A stretch of DNA of 64,000 bases from Aequorivita viscosa (lineage in GTDB: Bacteria; Bacteroidota; Bacteroidia; Flavobacteriales; Flavobacteriaceae), in contig NZ_FNNS01000009.1 of the NCBI RefSeq assembly GCF_900106795.1, positions 62,001 through 126,000 on the forward strand, read 5' to 3'. The notes below the pieces were generated by a model. It was not told the origin of the DNA. It saw only the letters and a program-made list of their open reading frames with translations, and searched no databases. Of the stretch, positions 8,418-16,923 are shown piece by piece (position 1 is the first letter of the stretch; every line of letters starts with the position of its first letter). Position numbers and translations under genes: made by a program.

Positions 8418-8760
8418 AATTTTTAATTTTAGAATAGGTGTAAAACGACTTAAGTTAGTTCGTAAATTTAGTTTTGAGCCTGAAAAATAAGGATAATAAT
8501 TCAATTTTTTAGCATTTTATTAAGAGAAAATTACTGTCTATATCATGTAAACCAATTCAGGGTATTGATTTCTATAATTTTCAGAAATGTAATCTATCTT
8601 GTTGTAAGATTCTATGCTTTTTAGAATCAAATAGTTGTAAATTGTTAAATAAATGATTCAAGAGGTAGAAAGAGGGCTGTGTTTTTGATTTTTATCTTTA
8701 CTTTTGCCACAGTCAAGAACCTACTTTTTAATTTCTTATTAATTCTAAAACAAAAAACTA
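8418..8760. promoter_or_regulatory. Divergent promoter region between two T9SS-cargo genes
   Basis: 343 bp of AT-rich non-coding DNA. For the plus-strand gene a good -7 element TACTTTTG lies at 8699-8706, 55 nt before ATG 8761, but no TTTG box at the right distance; on the minus side no convincing promoter was found. No RNA gene or long repeat was seen. Confidence 0.45.
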
Positions 8761-9500
8761 TGAAATTTAAATTACTTGTATTGAGTGTGTTAGGCTCTAT
8801 TACAATAGCTAGTGCGCAATACTCCGTTATGGACGACAATGGTAATGTGCTTAACGATGGTGATATAATAGAGTTTGGTACTACTGATTATCCGGATGCA
8901 TCGTATGATTTTTTTGTAACCAACGAGAATCCTGATAACGAAATCTATTCACGAGTTCAGCTTATGAGTGCAGAGAACCAGACAAATGCTACTTTTGAGC
9001 AATTGTGTTATGGAATTCAATGTTACTATGAAATTCAAATGCTTCAGTTTGTTCCCCCATTAAATGAAGCTCCAGTTGCCATTCGCGTTGGTGCTACTAC
9101 GGGTCTTGGAAATCATTTTTATAATAATGATCCAGGGAATGGAACAGACAGTGTAGATTATGTGTTTGCTTTCCGTCAATTTGAGGATGCTGATGGTACT
9201 ATTGAAATAGGAACTCCGCTTACGTTCACTTACCGATATAATCCTACTTTGGGGGTTAAAGGGGTAAGTAAGGTAAACTTGTCTATTGAGTCTACTATTG
9301 TTACTGACCAAATGGTGTTACAAGTTAATGAGCCAGTTGCAATGAAGATGTATGATCTTCAAGGAAGATTGGTTAAACAAGCTCAATTTCAAGATGGAAC
9401 TCACACTGTAAATGTATCTGATTTAAGCACACAAGCCTATATCGTTCAATTTAGAAATAATGGTGGTGCGGTTAGAACTACAAAAATAATGGTAAAGTAA
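8761..9500 (+). CDS. Small T9SS-secreted protein, unknown function
   Basis: 246 aa from ATG 8761 (MKFKLLVLSVLGSITIASAQ); an upstream in-frame start at 8679 would add 27 residues ahead of a complete signal peptide and overlap the promoter. The mature part is about 150 residues, acidic, with one CYGIQCYY motif near residue 83 and a beta-sandwich-like pattern (YSRVQLMSAEN, DYVFAFRQFEDADG). From about residue 165 the T9SS tail follows (AMKMYDLQGRLVKQ, VNVSDLSTQAYIV, ending KIMVK). I do not recognise the N-terminal domain. It lies within a group of secreted proteins with CxxC folds, which may indicate a shared role. Confidence 0.75.
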
Positions 9501-9524
9501 AAACCAGAGTGTATTTCAAAAATA

Positions 9525-9558
9525 AATGCCGCAGGAACTAATTTCTGCGGCATTTTGT
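9525..9558. terminator. Bidirectional terminator between convergent genes
   Basis: Perfect 10-bp stem: AATGCCGCAG pairs with CTGCGGCATT over a ten-base loop, followed by TTTTG on the plus side. It separates the small T9SS gene from the convergent DUF6029 gene. Confidence 0.9.
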
Positions 9559-9579
9559 TTTTAAACTAATTCGAAACTC

Positions 9580-11226
9580 TTAAAAAGTAACTACCAAGTT
9601 TGCGCTAACTCCTGTGCTTTTAGGTACCTCGCGACATACACCACCAACACAAATTAAACCTCCACGCTGTCTTCCATAGTTAATAGCAAAACGTGTTCTA
9701 CCTTTTGAGTAGCTTCCTCCAAAGTTATAATAATGAAGTTCTTTTTCGCCACCATAATTCCAAGCATCTGCGGCAAATACTGTAAATGATGGGTTGAAGT
9801 TATACTCCAAAACACTTGCTGCCCAGTTTTTATCGTCGTCCTGTGTCCATAAGTGTTGCAGTTCTAGCCTTAACGCTTTTCCGCCACCCAATCGTCTAGT
9901 TGCTTCCACAACTGCAATTTGTGCGTGAATATCGCCTTGATTTCCTACAATTCCTCCTTTTGATACACTCTTGTCGATGATAACATCTTGAAAAGTTACA
10001 ACAGTACTCCATTTTGATGACCATCGGTTTTTAACTTCCAAATTGATGTCTCTAAAATATCGTTGCCCCTTCCCTATAAACTCAACGTCATAGGTTTGGT
10101 CGGTCATATTGAAATCAGCTTCAAGACCCGCCCAGTATGCGAAGTTTCCTGCAAGTTTTGTTCCTACTTTTCCTAATGCAGATTCTTTGTCAAATGAGTA
10201 GTATACATCTATTTGAGATCCAACTTCCCCAGCTCTTTTTTCATTTTCACTAAAAAGCAATCTTGGTTGTGAGCTGTATACATATATATTTGATAACATA
10301 TAATCGTGCTGCTTAGTAATTGCAGGCACATAATTAATTAGTTGTTCATTGTATTGGTTTCCTTCAGCATATCTATCGGAATAAAAGGTAAAGTTTTCAA
10401 GTCTTCTAAAGGTGGTGTTAATTCCTAAGCCTTTTCTGGCGTATCCTAAATTTACCTGAAGCGCGGTGCCATCAAAAAGTTGTGGAGAGCTTACATTTCC
10501 TTCGTTTACAAGCACGTCTGGATCTTTAGTGATAGCTTCAACGCCACCATAAAATTTATCGGCAACAAAATCTAATCTACCACCATACGCATTCACGGTT
10601 GATGGGATAGTGTCGTTAGATCCATTAGACTGGTAACGTCCAACATAACTAGCACCAAATTTTAAGTCTATTGCTTCAATTTTCATTAGGTCGCTAAGGT
10701 CTAAATTGGCATCTAATCCTTGAACAATGCCTTCAGATACATCAAATCCATTTCTTGTTTGGCCAAAAACACCAGTAAAATCTACTGCGTTTGTCGGGCT
10801 AAACTTTACTCGCATTCCTTTAATGGCATTGTTTATTCCTAACTGTCGGTCTTCCCAAGAGCGTAGAATAAGTCCGCTACCAAATTGTTCGTAAAAATAA
10901 CCGCCCGTAACATCTAAGGTTTCATTTTTAAAATTTAAATAATAGGTTCCAACGCCGTTTTGTGAGTCCCAAGTAGGCGAATATCCTGAAAGGGCAACTG
11001 GTAAATACGATTCAAATTGAACACCAGCTGTAAACTTTCCTAAACTGTAGTTAAGTTGAAGGTAATTGTTAGCTCTAAATTGTTCGTCTGGCGCAGGAAA
11101 ATCGAATTTCTCATCGTCTAAAAGCCATTGTGAGTTTGACTCTAAGCCACCAAAAAAGTAGCCGTTTTCCTGAGAAAAGCTTGTAGCGCAAATAAGAACA
11201 AAAGCGCCAAGTATTAATTTTTTCAT
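9580..11226 (-). CDS. DUF6029 family outer-membrane beta-barrel protein
   Basis: 548 aa with a signal peptide (MKKLILGAFVLICATSFSQ). The mature chain alternates short polar and aromatic strands throughout (for example YLQLNYSLGKFTAGVQFESYLP, split here by short turns, and LNFKNETLDVTGGYFYEQFGSGL) and ends in an amphipathic strand closing with VTF, typical of an outer-membrane barrel. The GGYFYEQFGSGLILRSWEDRQLG segment is characteristic of the DUF6029 group of Bacteroidota; no biochemical role is known to me. A small Cys loop (CVGGVC) lies near residue 527. It is 25 nt downstream of the TlpA gene on the same strand, so the two form an operon. Confidence 0.8.
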   Translation of the reverse strand: MKKLILGAFVLICATSFSQENGYFFGGLESNSQWLLDDEKFDFPAPDEQFRANNYLQLNYSLGKFTAGVQFESYLPVALSGYSPTWDSQNGVGTYYLNFKNETLDVTGGYFYEQFGSGLILRSWEDRQLGINNAIKGMRVKFSPTNAVDFTGVFGQTRNGFDVSEGIVQGLDANLDLSDLMKIEAIDLKFGASYVGRYQSNGSNDTIPSTVNAYGGRLDFVADKFYGGVEAITKDPDVLVNEGNVSSPQLFDGTALQVNLGYARKGLGINTTFRRLENFTFYSDRYAEGNQYNEQLINYVPAITKQHDYMLSNIYVYSSQPRLLFSENEKRAGEVGSQIDVYYSFDKESALGKVGTKLAGNFAYWAGLEADFNMTDQTYDVEFIGKGQRYFRDINLEVKNRWSSKWSTVVTFQDVIIDKSVSKGGIVGNQGDIHAQIAVVEATRRLGGGKALRLELQHLWTQDDDKNWAASVLEYNFNPSFTVFAADAWNYGGEKELHYYNFGGSYSKGRTRFAINYGRQRGGLICVGGVCREVPKSTGVSANLVVTF

Positions 11227-11251
11227 GAATTGGGATTGATTATGAATAGTT

Positions 11252-11734
11252 TTATTTAGAAAGCTCTTTTATTTTCTCATAAAGTTCATATTCGGCTCCA
11301 GGGCTATAGCCTGAATGGCGATATACAATTTTATTGTCTTTAATCAATAAAGTTAATGGTACCGTAGCAGCTCCCAACGCGCGTTTAAAGTCGTTGTTGG
11401 TGTCGAGTAGAATTGTGTAGTCCCATCCTTTTCCATTAATAAGTGGCTTTACTCTTTTTACGGTTCGGCTATCATCTACAGAAACGGCAAAAAGCTCAAC
11501 ATTTGTTTCGTCTTGCCAATCTGGATAAATTTCGCTTATAGCATCTAATTCTTTTAAGCATGGTACACACCACGTTGCCCAAAGTGATACAATAGTAACT
11601 TTATCGTCTTTAGCAAGTTCTTGTGAGTTGAACGTATTACCATCAAGTGTTTTTAAATCGATGTTCGGCAATTCGTTTTGAGAAATAGCTACAATAGACA
11701 GCATTAAAAGTAGGGGCAGAATCAATTTTCTCAT
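11252..11734 (-). CDS. TlpA/ResA-type periplasmic thiol-disulfide oxidoreductase
   Basis: 160 aa: a signal peptide (ending AIS before QNELP), a TlpA domain with VSLWATWCVPC giving Cys56-x-x-Cys59, and the cis-Pro loop AATVPLTLLI. The length and motifs are those of a single-domain TlpA protein acting in the periplasm, reducing or isomerising Cys pairs in exported proteins or cytochrome c. It is the first gene of the operon with the DUF6029 protein, and is flanked on both sides by Omp28-like genes that also carry CxxC motifs, so these may be redox partners; that link is inference. Confidence 0.9.
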   Translation of the reverse strand: MRKLILPLLLMLSIVAISQNELPNIDLKTLDGNTFNSQELAKDDKVTIVSLWATWCVPCLKELDAISEIYPDWQDETNVELFAVSVDDSRTVKRVKPLINGKGWDYTILLDTNNDFKRALGAATVPLTLLIKDNKIVYRHSGYSPGAEYELYEKIKELSK

Positions 11735-11895
11735 ATTAGTTTAGATTTGTTATTATAAAATTGTGAAGCAATATTAAGTGTTTTTAAACAAAATTGTGAT
11801 GCTTAACGCGTAAAAATGTTCATTTAACATTTTTAGCCTACACTTTTTTTTAATTTAGATTACCTTAGCCATTTTATTTTAATTATAACCTTGCC

Positions 11896-13194
11896 ATGAA
11901 AAAGCTTTCCTTTAAATTTTTAATTTTATTTGCTGTTTTAGCAGTAATTTCTTGTAGTAAAAAAGAAGATCCTATTGACCAGCCAACCACTCCACTTACA
12001 CTTGTTCTTTCAAGTGATGTAGGGCCTGGTGAGTTAGAAGTTGTTGGTATTAATACAATAGCAATGTTTACAATAACAGGCAGTGATGGTGAAGATTACA
12101 CCAATTCATCTCAGTTATTCGTAAATGATCAAGAAATTTCGGGAAGTACATACGAGTTTACACAAACAGGTCGGTTTTCAGTAAAAGCTGTTTATGAGGG
12201 AATTACAAGTAACATTCTCAGTTTTGAAGTTCTTGAGCCTTCAGAAAGAGTATTAATTGTTGATGTTCCCAAAGCATTGCGCAACCAAACTATTACATTT
12301 AAGCTACTTGATGATCAAGGAAATGATAGTGCTCCCGAAGCTGATTTCTTTGTTAATGGTGAAGCTATAACTGGAAATACATTTTCCACTGCCACTCCTG
12401 GCGATTTTGAAGTGTATGCCAATTATGTAGCAAATGATGATCCTTATACCTCGGCAACTAAAAACTTTCAAGTGTTTGTTCCGAAGCGAAAAGTTGTTAT
12501 TGAAGATTATACTGGTACTTGGTGTGGCTTTTGTCCTGCTGTGGCTGTTGCTATAGATGAAGCTCGTGAAGCTACAGAACATGTTGCGGTTGTGGCTATC
12601 CATAAAACATCTTCGACTATTCCTGATCCAATGGACTTTCCTAGAATTCAGGAACTACAGGATATGTTTGGAATAGATAATGGTTTTCCGAAAGCACAAC
12701 TAAACAGAACAACGTCTTGGGTAAACCCGTATCCAATGGATCGTGTGCTTTCAATGGCTGGAAATGATACCGATGTTGCTATAGGAATAAACAGTCAGTT
12801 AACAGGTTCTAATCTTACGGTTAAAGTTAAGGTAGTTTACGAAAATGGCTCAGCGCCTGGAGATAAATTGGTTGTTTATTTATTAGAAAATGACATTGTA
12901 TCGCCTCAGGTTAATTATTTTAATGAAACTCCTGGACACCCATATGAAGGGTTGGGTAATCCAATAGAAAATTATGTACACAATGATGCTTTAAGAAACT
13001 CTTTATCAGATTTGTTTGGTGATGCTATTCCGAATAAACCAGCTTTTGAAAAGTTTGAAAAAGAATACTCATTTTCTGTTCCTTCAAATTATGTAGGTGA
13101 TAATCTAAGTTTTGTTGTAATGGTGGTAGATTCTGATAATACTGCTAAGAACGCACAGTTTTCAAAAATCAACGAGAATAAAGATTACGAATAG
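11896..13194 (+). CDS. Omp28-related lipoprotein with CxxC motif
   Basis: 432 aa. Lipobox with Cys20 (LAVISC) and then SKKEDP. Residues 30-195 form two beta-rich, Ig-like repeats (FTITGSDGEDYTNSSQLFVND and FKLLDDQGNDSAPEADFFVNG, each quoted in part). The Omp28 domain follows: VVIEDYTGTW, Cys210-x-x-Cys213 (CGFC), PAVAVAIDEA and the Pro loop GFPKAQLNR. No T9SS tail, unlike the paralogue at 6738, so the anchoring route differs. A -7-like TAACCTTG ends only 2 nt before the ATG, which hints at a leaderless or very short leader. It diverges from the TlpA operon. Function unproven; an envelope redox role is plausible. Confidence 0.85.
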   Translation: MKKLSFKFLILFAVLAVISCSKKEDPIDQPTTPLTLVLSSDVGPGELEVVGINTIAMFTITGSDGEDYTNSSQLFVNDQEISGSTYEFTQTGRFSVKAVYEGITSNILSFEVLEPSERVLIVDVPKALRNQTITFKLLDDQGNDSAPEADFFVNGEAITGNTFSTATPGDFEVYANYVANDDPYTSATKNFQVFVPKRKVVIEDYTGTWCGFCPAVAVAIDEAREATEHVAVVAIHKTSSTIPDPMDFPRIQELQDMFGIDNGFPKAQLNRTTSWVNPYPMDRVLSMAGNDTDVAIGINSQLTGSNLTVKVKVVYENGSAPGDKLVVYLLENDIVSPQVNYFNETPGHPYEGLGNPIENYVHNDALRNSLSDLFGDAIPNKPAFEKFEKEYSFSVPSNYVGDNLSFVVMVVDSDNTAKNAQFSKINENKDYE

Positions 13195-13223
13195 TAAGCT
13201 TAAAATTGTATAAAACGTAAAAA

Positions 13224-13257
13224 ACCCATCCTAACTAAAATTCAGGATGGGTATTTT
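13224..13257. terminator. Bidirectional terminator between Omp28 lipoprotein gene and pruA
   Basis: Nine-base-pair stem ACCCATCCT/AGGATGGGT with an A-run before and a T-run (ATTTT) after; it serves both convergent genes. Confidence 0.9.
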
Positions 13258-13276
13258 AATGGAGTCGATTTAGATA

Positions 13277-14902
13277 TTAACCTAAAAACGGGTATCTATA
13301 ATCTGTAGGAGAAACAAAAGTTTCCTTCACCATTCGTGGAGAAATCCATCGGTATAGGTTTTGCTTGCTTCCTGCTTTGTCGTTTGTTCCACTTGCACGA
13401 GCACCACCAAAAGGTTGTTGCCCAACAACTGCACCTGTAGGTTTGTCGTTAATGTAGAAGTTTCCAGCAGCGTTTTCAAGCGCTTTAACTGCTTCTTCAA
13501 GTGCATATCTATCTTCACTAAAAACGGCACCCGTAAGTGCGTATTCACTAGTTCCATCTACTAGCTCTAAAGTTTCTGGCCACTTTTTGTCGTCGTAAAC
13601 ATAAACCGTAAGCACGGGGCCAAACAATTCAGTACACATGGTAGTGTATTTTGGATCTTTTGTAACAATTACAGTAGGCTCGATAAAGTATCCTTTGCTC
13701 TTGTCGTAATTTCCACCAACAATTACTTCTACGTTTTTATCCTTTTTTGCTTGGTCTATATAGCCTGCAAGCTTGTCAAAAGAACTTTCGCTGATTACTG
13801 CATTAATGAAATTCCCCATATCTTCTGGAGTTCCCATTTTAAAGGAGCGTACATCGTCGATAAGATAGTTTTTAACATCGTCCCATATACTTTTTGAAAT
13901 ATAGCAACGACTAGCAGCACTACATTTTTGTCCTTGGTATTCAAAAGCACCACGTGCCATTGCTGTAGCAACTTGTTTTGGATCTGAAGACTTGTGGGCA
14001 ACGATAAAATCTTTTCCACCAGTTTCTCCTACAATACGAGGGTAGGTTTTGTAGTTTGAGATGTTGTCTCCAATTTTCTTCCAAATTCCCTGAAAAACAC
14101 CAGTAGAACCAGTAAAGTGAACTCCGCTGAAATCAGGACTAGCCATTAACGTGTCTGAAATCATAGCAGCGTCTCCCATTACCATATTGATAACACCGGC
14201 AGGTACACCTGCTTCACGGAAAATGTCCATAAGTACCTTTGCAGAGTAAACTTGGGTGTTGCTTGGTTTCCATACAACTACGTTCCCCATTAATGCAGCA
14301 CTGGCAGGAAGGTTTCCAGCAATAGCTGTAAAGTTGAAAGGCGTAATTGCGTAAACAAATCCTTCTAAAGGTCTGTACTCAATACGGTTCCAGGCTGCAG
14401 AAGTAGATTCGGGTTGTTCAGCATAGATTTCGGTCATATATTGTACGTTAAAACGTAAGAAATCTATAATCTCACAAGCTGAATCAATTTCGGCTTGATA
14501 AATATTTTTAGACTGCGCAAGCATTGTTGCTGCATTAAGTTTTGCTCTATATGGACCAGCGATTAATTCGGCAGCGCGTAAGAAAATTCCGGCGCGTTGT
14601 TCCCAAGGCATCGCAGCCCACTTTTTTCTAGCTTCTAGGGCAGAAGTAATTGCTTCTTCTACATTCTTCTTTGTAGCTTTATAATAGGTTCCCAACACGT
14701 GCTTATGGTCGTGAGGAGGAGACATAGTAGCGGTTTCTTTGGTTTTAACCTCTTTCCCGTTAATAAATAAAGGCACTTCTACTGTAGCCTTGTACATTTC
14801 TCTATAAGTTTCAAGTACTTCTTCGCGTTCTGGTGAACCTGGCGCATAGCTTTTAATAGGTTCGTTTACGGCGATTGGCACTTTAAAAAATCCATTTCCC
14901 AT
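13277..14902 (-). CDS. pruA: L-glutamate gamma-semialdehyde (1-pyrroline-5-carboxylate) dehydrogenase
   Basis: 541 aa, the usual length of the single-domain, eukaryote-like P5C dehydrogenase. Features: AITPFNFTAIAGNLPA (substrate/NAD region), VHFTGSTGVFQ, the general-base Glu in VGETGGKDF, the catalytic Cys in YQGQKCSAASRCY, and FGPVLTVYVYDD. It oxidises glutamate semialdehyde to glutamate with NAD+, the second step of proline breakdown; proline dehydrogenase is not in this window. A consensus -7 element (TATCTTTG) lies 31 nt upstream of ATG 14902. Cytoplasmic. Confidence 0.96.
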   Translation of the reverse strand: MGNGFFKVPIAVNEPIKSYAPGSPEREEVLETYREMYKATVEVPLFINGKEVKTKETATMSPPHDHKHVLGTYYKATKKNVEEAITSALEARKKWAAMPWEQRAGIFLRAAELIAGPYRAKLNAATMLAQSKNIYQAEIDSACEIIDFLRFNVQYMTEIYAEQPESTSAAWNRIEYRPLEGFVYAITPFNFTAIAGNLPASAALMGNVVVWKPSNTQVYSAKVLMDIFREAGVPAGVINMVMGDAAMISDTLMASPDFSGVHFTGSTGVFQGIWKKIGDNISNYKTYPRIVGETGGKDFIVAHKSSDPKQVATAMARGAFEYQGQKCSAASRCYISKSIWDDVKNYLIDDVRSFKMGTPEDMGNFINAVISESSFDKLAGYIDQAKKDKNVEVIVGGNYDKSKGYFIEPTVIVTKDPKYTTMCTELFGPVLTVYVYDDKKWPETLELVDGTSEYALTGAVFSEDRYALEEAVKALENAAGNFYINDKPTGAVVGQQPFGGARASGTNDKAGSKQNLYRWISPRMVKETFVSPTDYRYPFLG

Positions 14903-14932
14903 AACTGTAACTGTTTAAAATTTATAAGATTG

Positions 14933-14940
14933 CAAAGATA
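14933..14940 (-). promoter_or_regulatory. -7 promoter element of pruA
   Basis: Minus-strand TATCTTTG, a perfect TAnnTTTG match, about 31 nt before the pruA ATG. The upstream part overlaps a CAGT-rich tract (about 14952-14984) and a -33 box is not obvious. Confidence 0.6.
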
Positions 14941-15072
14941 CGATTTTTTTAGTTTTCAGTTGGCGGTAACCGTTGGCAGTTTCCCTTTATGTGCAGATAA
15001 AACTTTCTCCATTCGCAGGAACAAGATTTACTTAATTTATTAGCTTTACTGCATAGTGAAAACTTTGTAAAA

Positions 15073-15783
15073 ATGTGTACAGTAACTTTTATTCCACGAC
15101 CTAATAATAACTTCATTCTAACGTCTAATCGCGATGAAGCTCCCGAGCGTGCTACTATTCCACCTAAAATGTATAAAGAAGAAGTTATTATGCTGTTGTA
15201 CCCACAAGATGCAGTAGCGGGTGGAACTTGGATTGGAATAAGTGAAAAAAAACGTGCTGTTAGCTTAATGAATGGAGGTTTTAAAGCGCATATTCGAAAA
15301 TCTCATTACCGAAAAAGTAGAGGGATAGTGGTTAAGGATTTTTTGATTGCCGACGATTTAACATCTTTGTTAACATCATACAATTTTGATGGAATTGAGC
15401 CTTTTACCGCTGTTGTTGTGGAATGGACAAACAATGTAGAATTATTTACATTGGTTTGGGACGGTGAAAATCTTCATACTATTAAAGAGGCCAATGTTCC
15501 AAAAATATGGTCTTCATCTCCTTTATATCCCGAAACTATAAAACTGGAACGCGAACAATGGTTTTCAGTATTTCTATCAGAAAATGAAAATGTTTTAAGC
15601 AAAGAGATTCTTCGTTTTCATAAAACAGCAGGGGAAGGAAATCTGGAAAACGGTCTTATTATGGATCGTGGGTTCGTAAAGACAAAAAGCATTACGCAAA
15701 TAGTTAAAAACGGAGATAGGCTAGAAATGCGTTATGAAGATTTTCAATTAGAAGAACCAAGTACTTTAGTTTTTGAAAAATAG
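15073..15783 (+). CDS. NRDE family protein (TANGO2-like)
   Basis: 236 aa. It starts MCTVTF with the conserved Cys2 and contains the name-giving motif SNRDEAPER at residues 19-27, then AGGTWIGISEKKR and SLMNGG, all hallmarks of the NRDE/TANGO2 family. Cys2 would become the N-terminal nucleophile if Met1 is removed. The biochemical role is unsettled; human TANGO2 has been linked to heme and lipid metabolism. It is divergent from pruA, with only 170 bp between them. Confidence 0.88.
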   Translation: MCTVTFIPRPNNNFILTSNRDEAPERATIPPKMYKEEVIMLLYPQDAVAGGTWIGISEKKRAVSLMNGGFKAHIRKSHYRKSRGIVVKDFLIADDLTSLLTSYNFDGIEPFTAVVVEWTNNVELFTLVWDGENLHTIKEANVPKIWSSSPLYPETIKLEREQWFSVFLSENENVLSKEILRFHKTAGEGNLENGLIMDRGFVKTKSITQIVKNGDRLEMRYEDFQLEEPSTLVFEK

Positions 15784-15828
15784 AAGAAAAACAATCACAA
15801 ACTTACTTCCGAGTTGAAAATATCAGCT

Positions 15829-16215
15829 TTAATTCATTGAAAAAGGAGCGCTCAGGTTAAATAATGGAATGGATACTTTGAAGTTTTTTGTAGTTACGAA
15901 GTTCACTAAATTATAATGTCCGCTCATAGCACCCATTGGTGAGTCTAAAAGGCATCCGCTTGTATAGGAATGTTTTTCGCCTGGCATTAAAATAGGTTTT
16001 GCACCAATAACTCCTTCGCCTTGAATAACTTTAGGCTTATTAAGCGCATCTTTTATATTCCAGCAACGAGAAATAAGTTGCACAGTATCTTTACTCTGGT
16101 TTTCAATAGTAATAGAATAAACAAAGGCGTGTTTTACTTCACGGTGTTTAATAAAAGAACCATCATATCTGGTCTTTACTGAAATCTTGATGCCTTGAGT
16201 TACTTGTTGAACCAT
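15829..16215 (-). CDS. apaG: ApaG family protein
   Basis: 128 aa, the family's normal size. The whole chain is one ApaG beta-sandwich: ITIENQSKDTVQLISRCWNI, VIQGEGVIGAKPILMPGE, then HSYTSGCLLDSPMGAMSG, which includes the GEGVxG and SG-C-L motifs conserved in this family. ApaG was tied to Co2+/Mg2+ efflux in Salmonella genetically, but its mechanism is unclear; the fold resembles fibronectin type III. It has its own promoter at 16272-16300 and ends convergent with the NRDE gene. Confidence 0.95.
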   Translation of the reverse strand: MVQQVTQGIKISVKTRYDGSFIKHREVKHAFVYSITIENQSKDTVQLISRCWNIKDALNKPKVIQGEGVIGAKPILMPGEKHSYTSGCLLDSPMGAMSGHYNLVNFVTTKNFKVSIPLFNLSAPFSMN

Positions 16216-16271
16216 TGTTTTATAAATTACGACACTTGCTGCTGAAAAAAGTTAAGTAACGGCAAACTGGT

Positions 16272-16300
16272 CAAAATTAAATATTGCTTAAAAATACAAA
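16272..16300 (-). promoter_or_regulatory. Promoter of apaG
   Basis: Minus strand: TTTG (16297-16300), 17 nt spacer, then TAATTTTG (16272-16279), matching both Bacteroidota promoter boxes. The leader to ATG 16215 would be about 50 nt. Confidence 0.7.
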
Positions 16301-16923
16301 TTTATTTATGGAGACCAATGTGTGTACTTACTAAAATTATGGGCCTTGGTGCTTACTTTATACTATTTCTGCGTTATAGAAATTGACTACCAATCAACTT
16401 TTTTTCATTCATTAATTATATGTGCTTTATGTGAAGATATCGATTAGACCTAAATGTCTTCTCCTTAAACTCTTTACTGTTTAAAACCAATATTGTCCGA
16501 GGAAAGAAACAAGTCGGCTGCTGTAAGAAACAAGCCTGTCCGTCGTCGAGGCGAGAACCAAGACTAGAAGCGCAATCTATTGTAAATAAGGGTTTAAAGG
16601 TTTTAAATCAGATTGCATTTTACTGTTTTGGTTTTATTTCTAGATAAGGTAGAAAGGATGGTCATCAGTAAGCTAAATAGCTAAAGTTTTTGTTGGTCTA
16701 ACTTTAATAGGAATATCTAAAATTTAAACGTAAAAAGTGATTTAAAACATTCTCTAACGTGCTTGACATTATGCTTATTTTTCAACTTTAGTAGACAAGC
16801 ACAACTTAGTCTTTAATTTGTCATCAGTCTTCCTAAATATCTATTATTTTGACTTTTTAAAAAAATAAAACCTAAAATTCAGATAACTTTCGATTATAAG
16901 CTGTTTTTTGTTAAGTTTACTGT
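16301..16923. other. Intergenic region with GC-rich mosaic repeat, no gene seen
   Basis: 623 bp between the apaG promoter and the regulator gene. It holds the repeat at 16491-16600 and otherwise AT-rich DNA without a supported ORF on either strand. A TAACTTTC close to 16881 resembles a -7 box for the next gene, without a matched -33 element. Confidence 0.5.
16491..16600. repeat. GC-rich mosaic intergenic repeat, copy 1
   Basis: Starts TATTGTCCGAGGAAAGAAAC and ends near ATTGTAAATAAGGG. Both flanks match the copy at 57158 (TATTGTCCGCGAAAAGGAAC; CCTGCCCGTCGGCGA; ATTGTAAAA), while the middle differs in sequence and length. It is more GC-rich than its surroundings and has no ORF. It is probably a member of a dispersed intergenic repeat family or the remains of a small mobile element. 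Confidence 0.6.

Noticed and set aside
8418-8504. 29-residue extension of the Omp28-like protein
   Set aside because: The signal peptide starts at the ATG at 8417; the extension is unlikely to be translated.
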